Positions 63,322 through 64,000 of a DNA stretch of 64,000 nucleotides are shown here, piece by piece (position 1 is the stretch's first letter; each line of letters starts with the position of its first letter). A program made the translations under genes and the position numbers. The notes beneath the pieces are model-generated. The model did not search any database, was not told where the DNA came from, and saw nothing but the letters and a program-made list of their open reading frames with translations. Source of the DNA: Bradyrhizobiaceae bacterium (GTDB lineage: Bacteria > Pseudomonadota > Alphaproteobacteria > Rhizobiales > Xanthobacteraceae); assembly GCA_003963145.1 (NCBI GenBank), contig RXJJ01000016.1, positions 1 through 64,000 of the forward strand, given 5' to 3'.

Positions 63322-63759
63322 GTGTCCGCGCCGTCTCACAACAAGGACCTCGAGGAAGGGCTGGCGTTCAGCCCGTCCTTCGACCCCGCAGGACTCGTGA
63401 CCTGCGTCGCGACCGATGCCGCGACCGGCGAGGTGCTGATGGTTGCGCACATGAACGCCGAGGCGCTCCGCAAGACCATCGAGACCGGCGATGCCTGGTA
63501 CTACAGCCGCTCGCGCAAGGCGCTGTGGCGCAAGGGCGAGACCTCGGGCCACACCCAGCGCGTGGTGGAGATGCGGATGGACTGCGATCAGGACGCGGTA
63601 TGGATCAAGGTCCAGCAGACCGGGGCAGCCTGCCACACCGGGCGGCATTCATGCTTCTATCGTGCGGTGAGAGGCGAGGATGGCTCGGTCAAACTCGCTT
63701 TTGTCGATGCCGAGCGCGCGTTCGATCCTGCCGAAGTCTATCGCCAGACTCCGGCCTGA
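63322..63759 (+). CDS. hisI: Phosphoribosyl-AMP cyclohydrolase
   Basis: 145-residue enzyme of the third histidine step. Metal and catalytic residues are present: Cys88, Asp89 and Asp91 in [10 protein letters not shown], Cys104 in [10 protein letters not shown], Cys111 in [20 protein letters not shown] is the typical strand. It lacks the HisE pyrophosphohydrolase domain, as usual in alphaproteobacteria. GTG 63322 follows AGGAG. Co-transcription with folE is likely. Confidence 0.96.
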   Translation: MSAPSHNKDLEEGLAFSPSFDPAGLVTCVATDAATGEVLMVAHMNAEALRKTIETGDAWYYSRSRKALWRKGETSGHTQRVVEMRMDCDQDAVWIKVQQTGAACHTGRHSCFYRAVRGEDGSVKLAFVDAERAFDPAEVYRQTPA

Positions 63760-63776
63760 TCGCGGTGCTTGACCGT

Positions 63777-63911
63777 TCAGCGTTTAATACGGCGCTTGGC
63801 TGCTGCCCGCTGATCCTCGAGGCTCCAGAACAGGGCAATCGAGGCGATCAGCAGGCAGCTCACCAGTGCCAGAAACACCAACGTCAAGTCTTGCTGGTTG
63901 AGCGTGCTCAT
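63777..63911 (-). CDS. Small single-helix membrane protein
   Basis: 44 codons: MSTLNQQDLTLVFLALVSCL opens a membrane helix (through LLIASIALFW), followed by a charged, basic tail (EDQRAAAKRRIKR). An ATG directly before (63914) is an alternative start. The hydrophobic-then-basic layout is sensible for an inner-membrane peptide. It is convergent with hisI. Function unknown. Confidence 0.55.
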   Translation of the reverse strand: MSTLNQQDLTLVFLALVSCLLIASIALFWSLEDQRAAAKRRIKR

Positions 63912-64000
63912 CATCGTTTAACGTCATGCAAGCGCCGTACCCCGATTTATGTTCCAGCAGCATGGCTGCATCGTGGCAGGCGTTAACCACGCATTAACCA

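Overview
This 64 kb chromosomal window comes from a GC-rich alphaproteobacterium, most likely of the Bradyrhizobium/Rhodopseudomonas/Afipia group (Nitrobacteraceae, Rhizobiales). Pointers are a CIRCE-controlled groESL operon with an RpoH-like promoter, many short rhizobial-type hypotheticals (Usg, DUF3126, PAS_5, BTLCP, tandem PilZ), an Omp25/31-like barrel, and several families of intergenic palindromes. The assignment rests on gene families only; no database was searched.

Layout. 1-1388: 3' groEL (cut by the window edge) and groES. 1670-10.7 kb: usg, an SDR, the four-gene Anbu cluster (permuted ATP-grasp, alpha-E, transglutaminase, Anbu) with strong hairpins before anbu, then a CinA-type protein, gpt and a short MetE-like methyltransferase. 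10958-18246: a tRNA-Leu(UAA) followed by a likely genomic island that ends in a decayed copy of the tRNA 3' half. It carries a LysR regulator, a NitT/Tau/Ssu-type ABC transporter, glucarate dehydratase (GudD), an HpcH-family aldolase (GarL role) and tartronate semialdehyde reductase (GarR role). Together these make a complete aldarate-to-glycerate route. The permease gene has a 49-bp tandem duplication that shifts its reading frame near the 5' end.

18.3-26.5 kb: a GT61 glycosyltransferase, a Tat-exported amidohydrolase, an unusual pair (lysine-rich basic protein plus secreted unknown protein), a glutaminase-STAS-cNMP fusion and small proteins. 26.5-36.3 kb: flavin monooxygenase, zinc-finger protein, alpha/beta hydrolase, cysE, DUF3126, gamma-carbonic anhydrase-like protein, several tiny proteins and an outer-membrane barrel. 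36.3-44.4 kb: BTLCP peptidase, secreted cupin, PilZ-PilZ, PAS_5, rhomboid, CBS and patatin proteins. 44.3-51.4 kb: a type III polyketide synthase with an overlapping ICMT-type methyltransferase, a CDF metal exporter, a PAS-GGDEF-EAL protein, a nitroreductase and an aldo/keto reductase.

51.6-55.7 kb: an OafA-like acyltransferase lies between thrS and a duplicated fragment of the thrS 3' end, which suggests insertion at thrS. 55.8-64 kb: a Gre-family factor, a Tat-exported PaoABC-type molybdenum aldehyde oxidoreductase, YidD, a secreted ClpP-like protein, an IscU-like scaffold, folE, hisI and a 44-residue membrane protein.

The best leads are the tRNA-Leu aldarate island with its non-classical transporter and duplicated permease 5' end, the thrS-flanked acyltransferase, the hairpins over the anbu start, and the lysine-rich/secreted gene pair.
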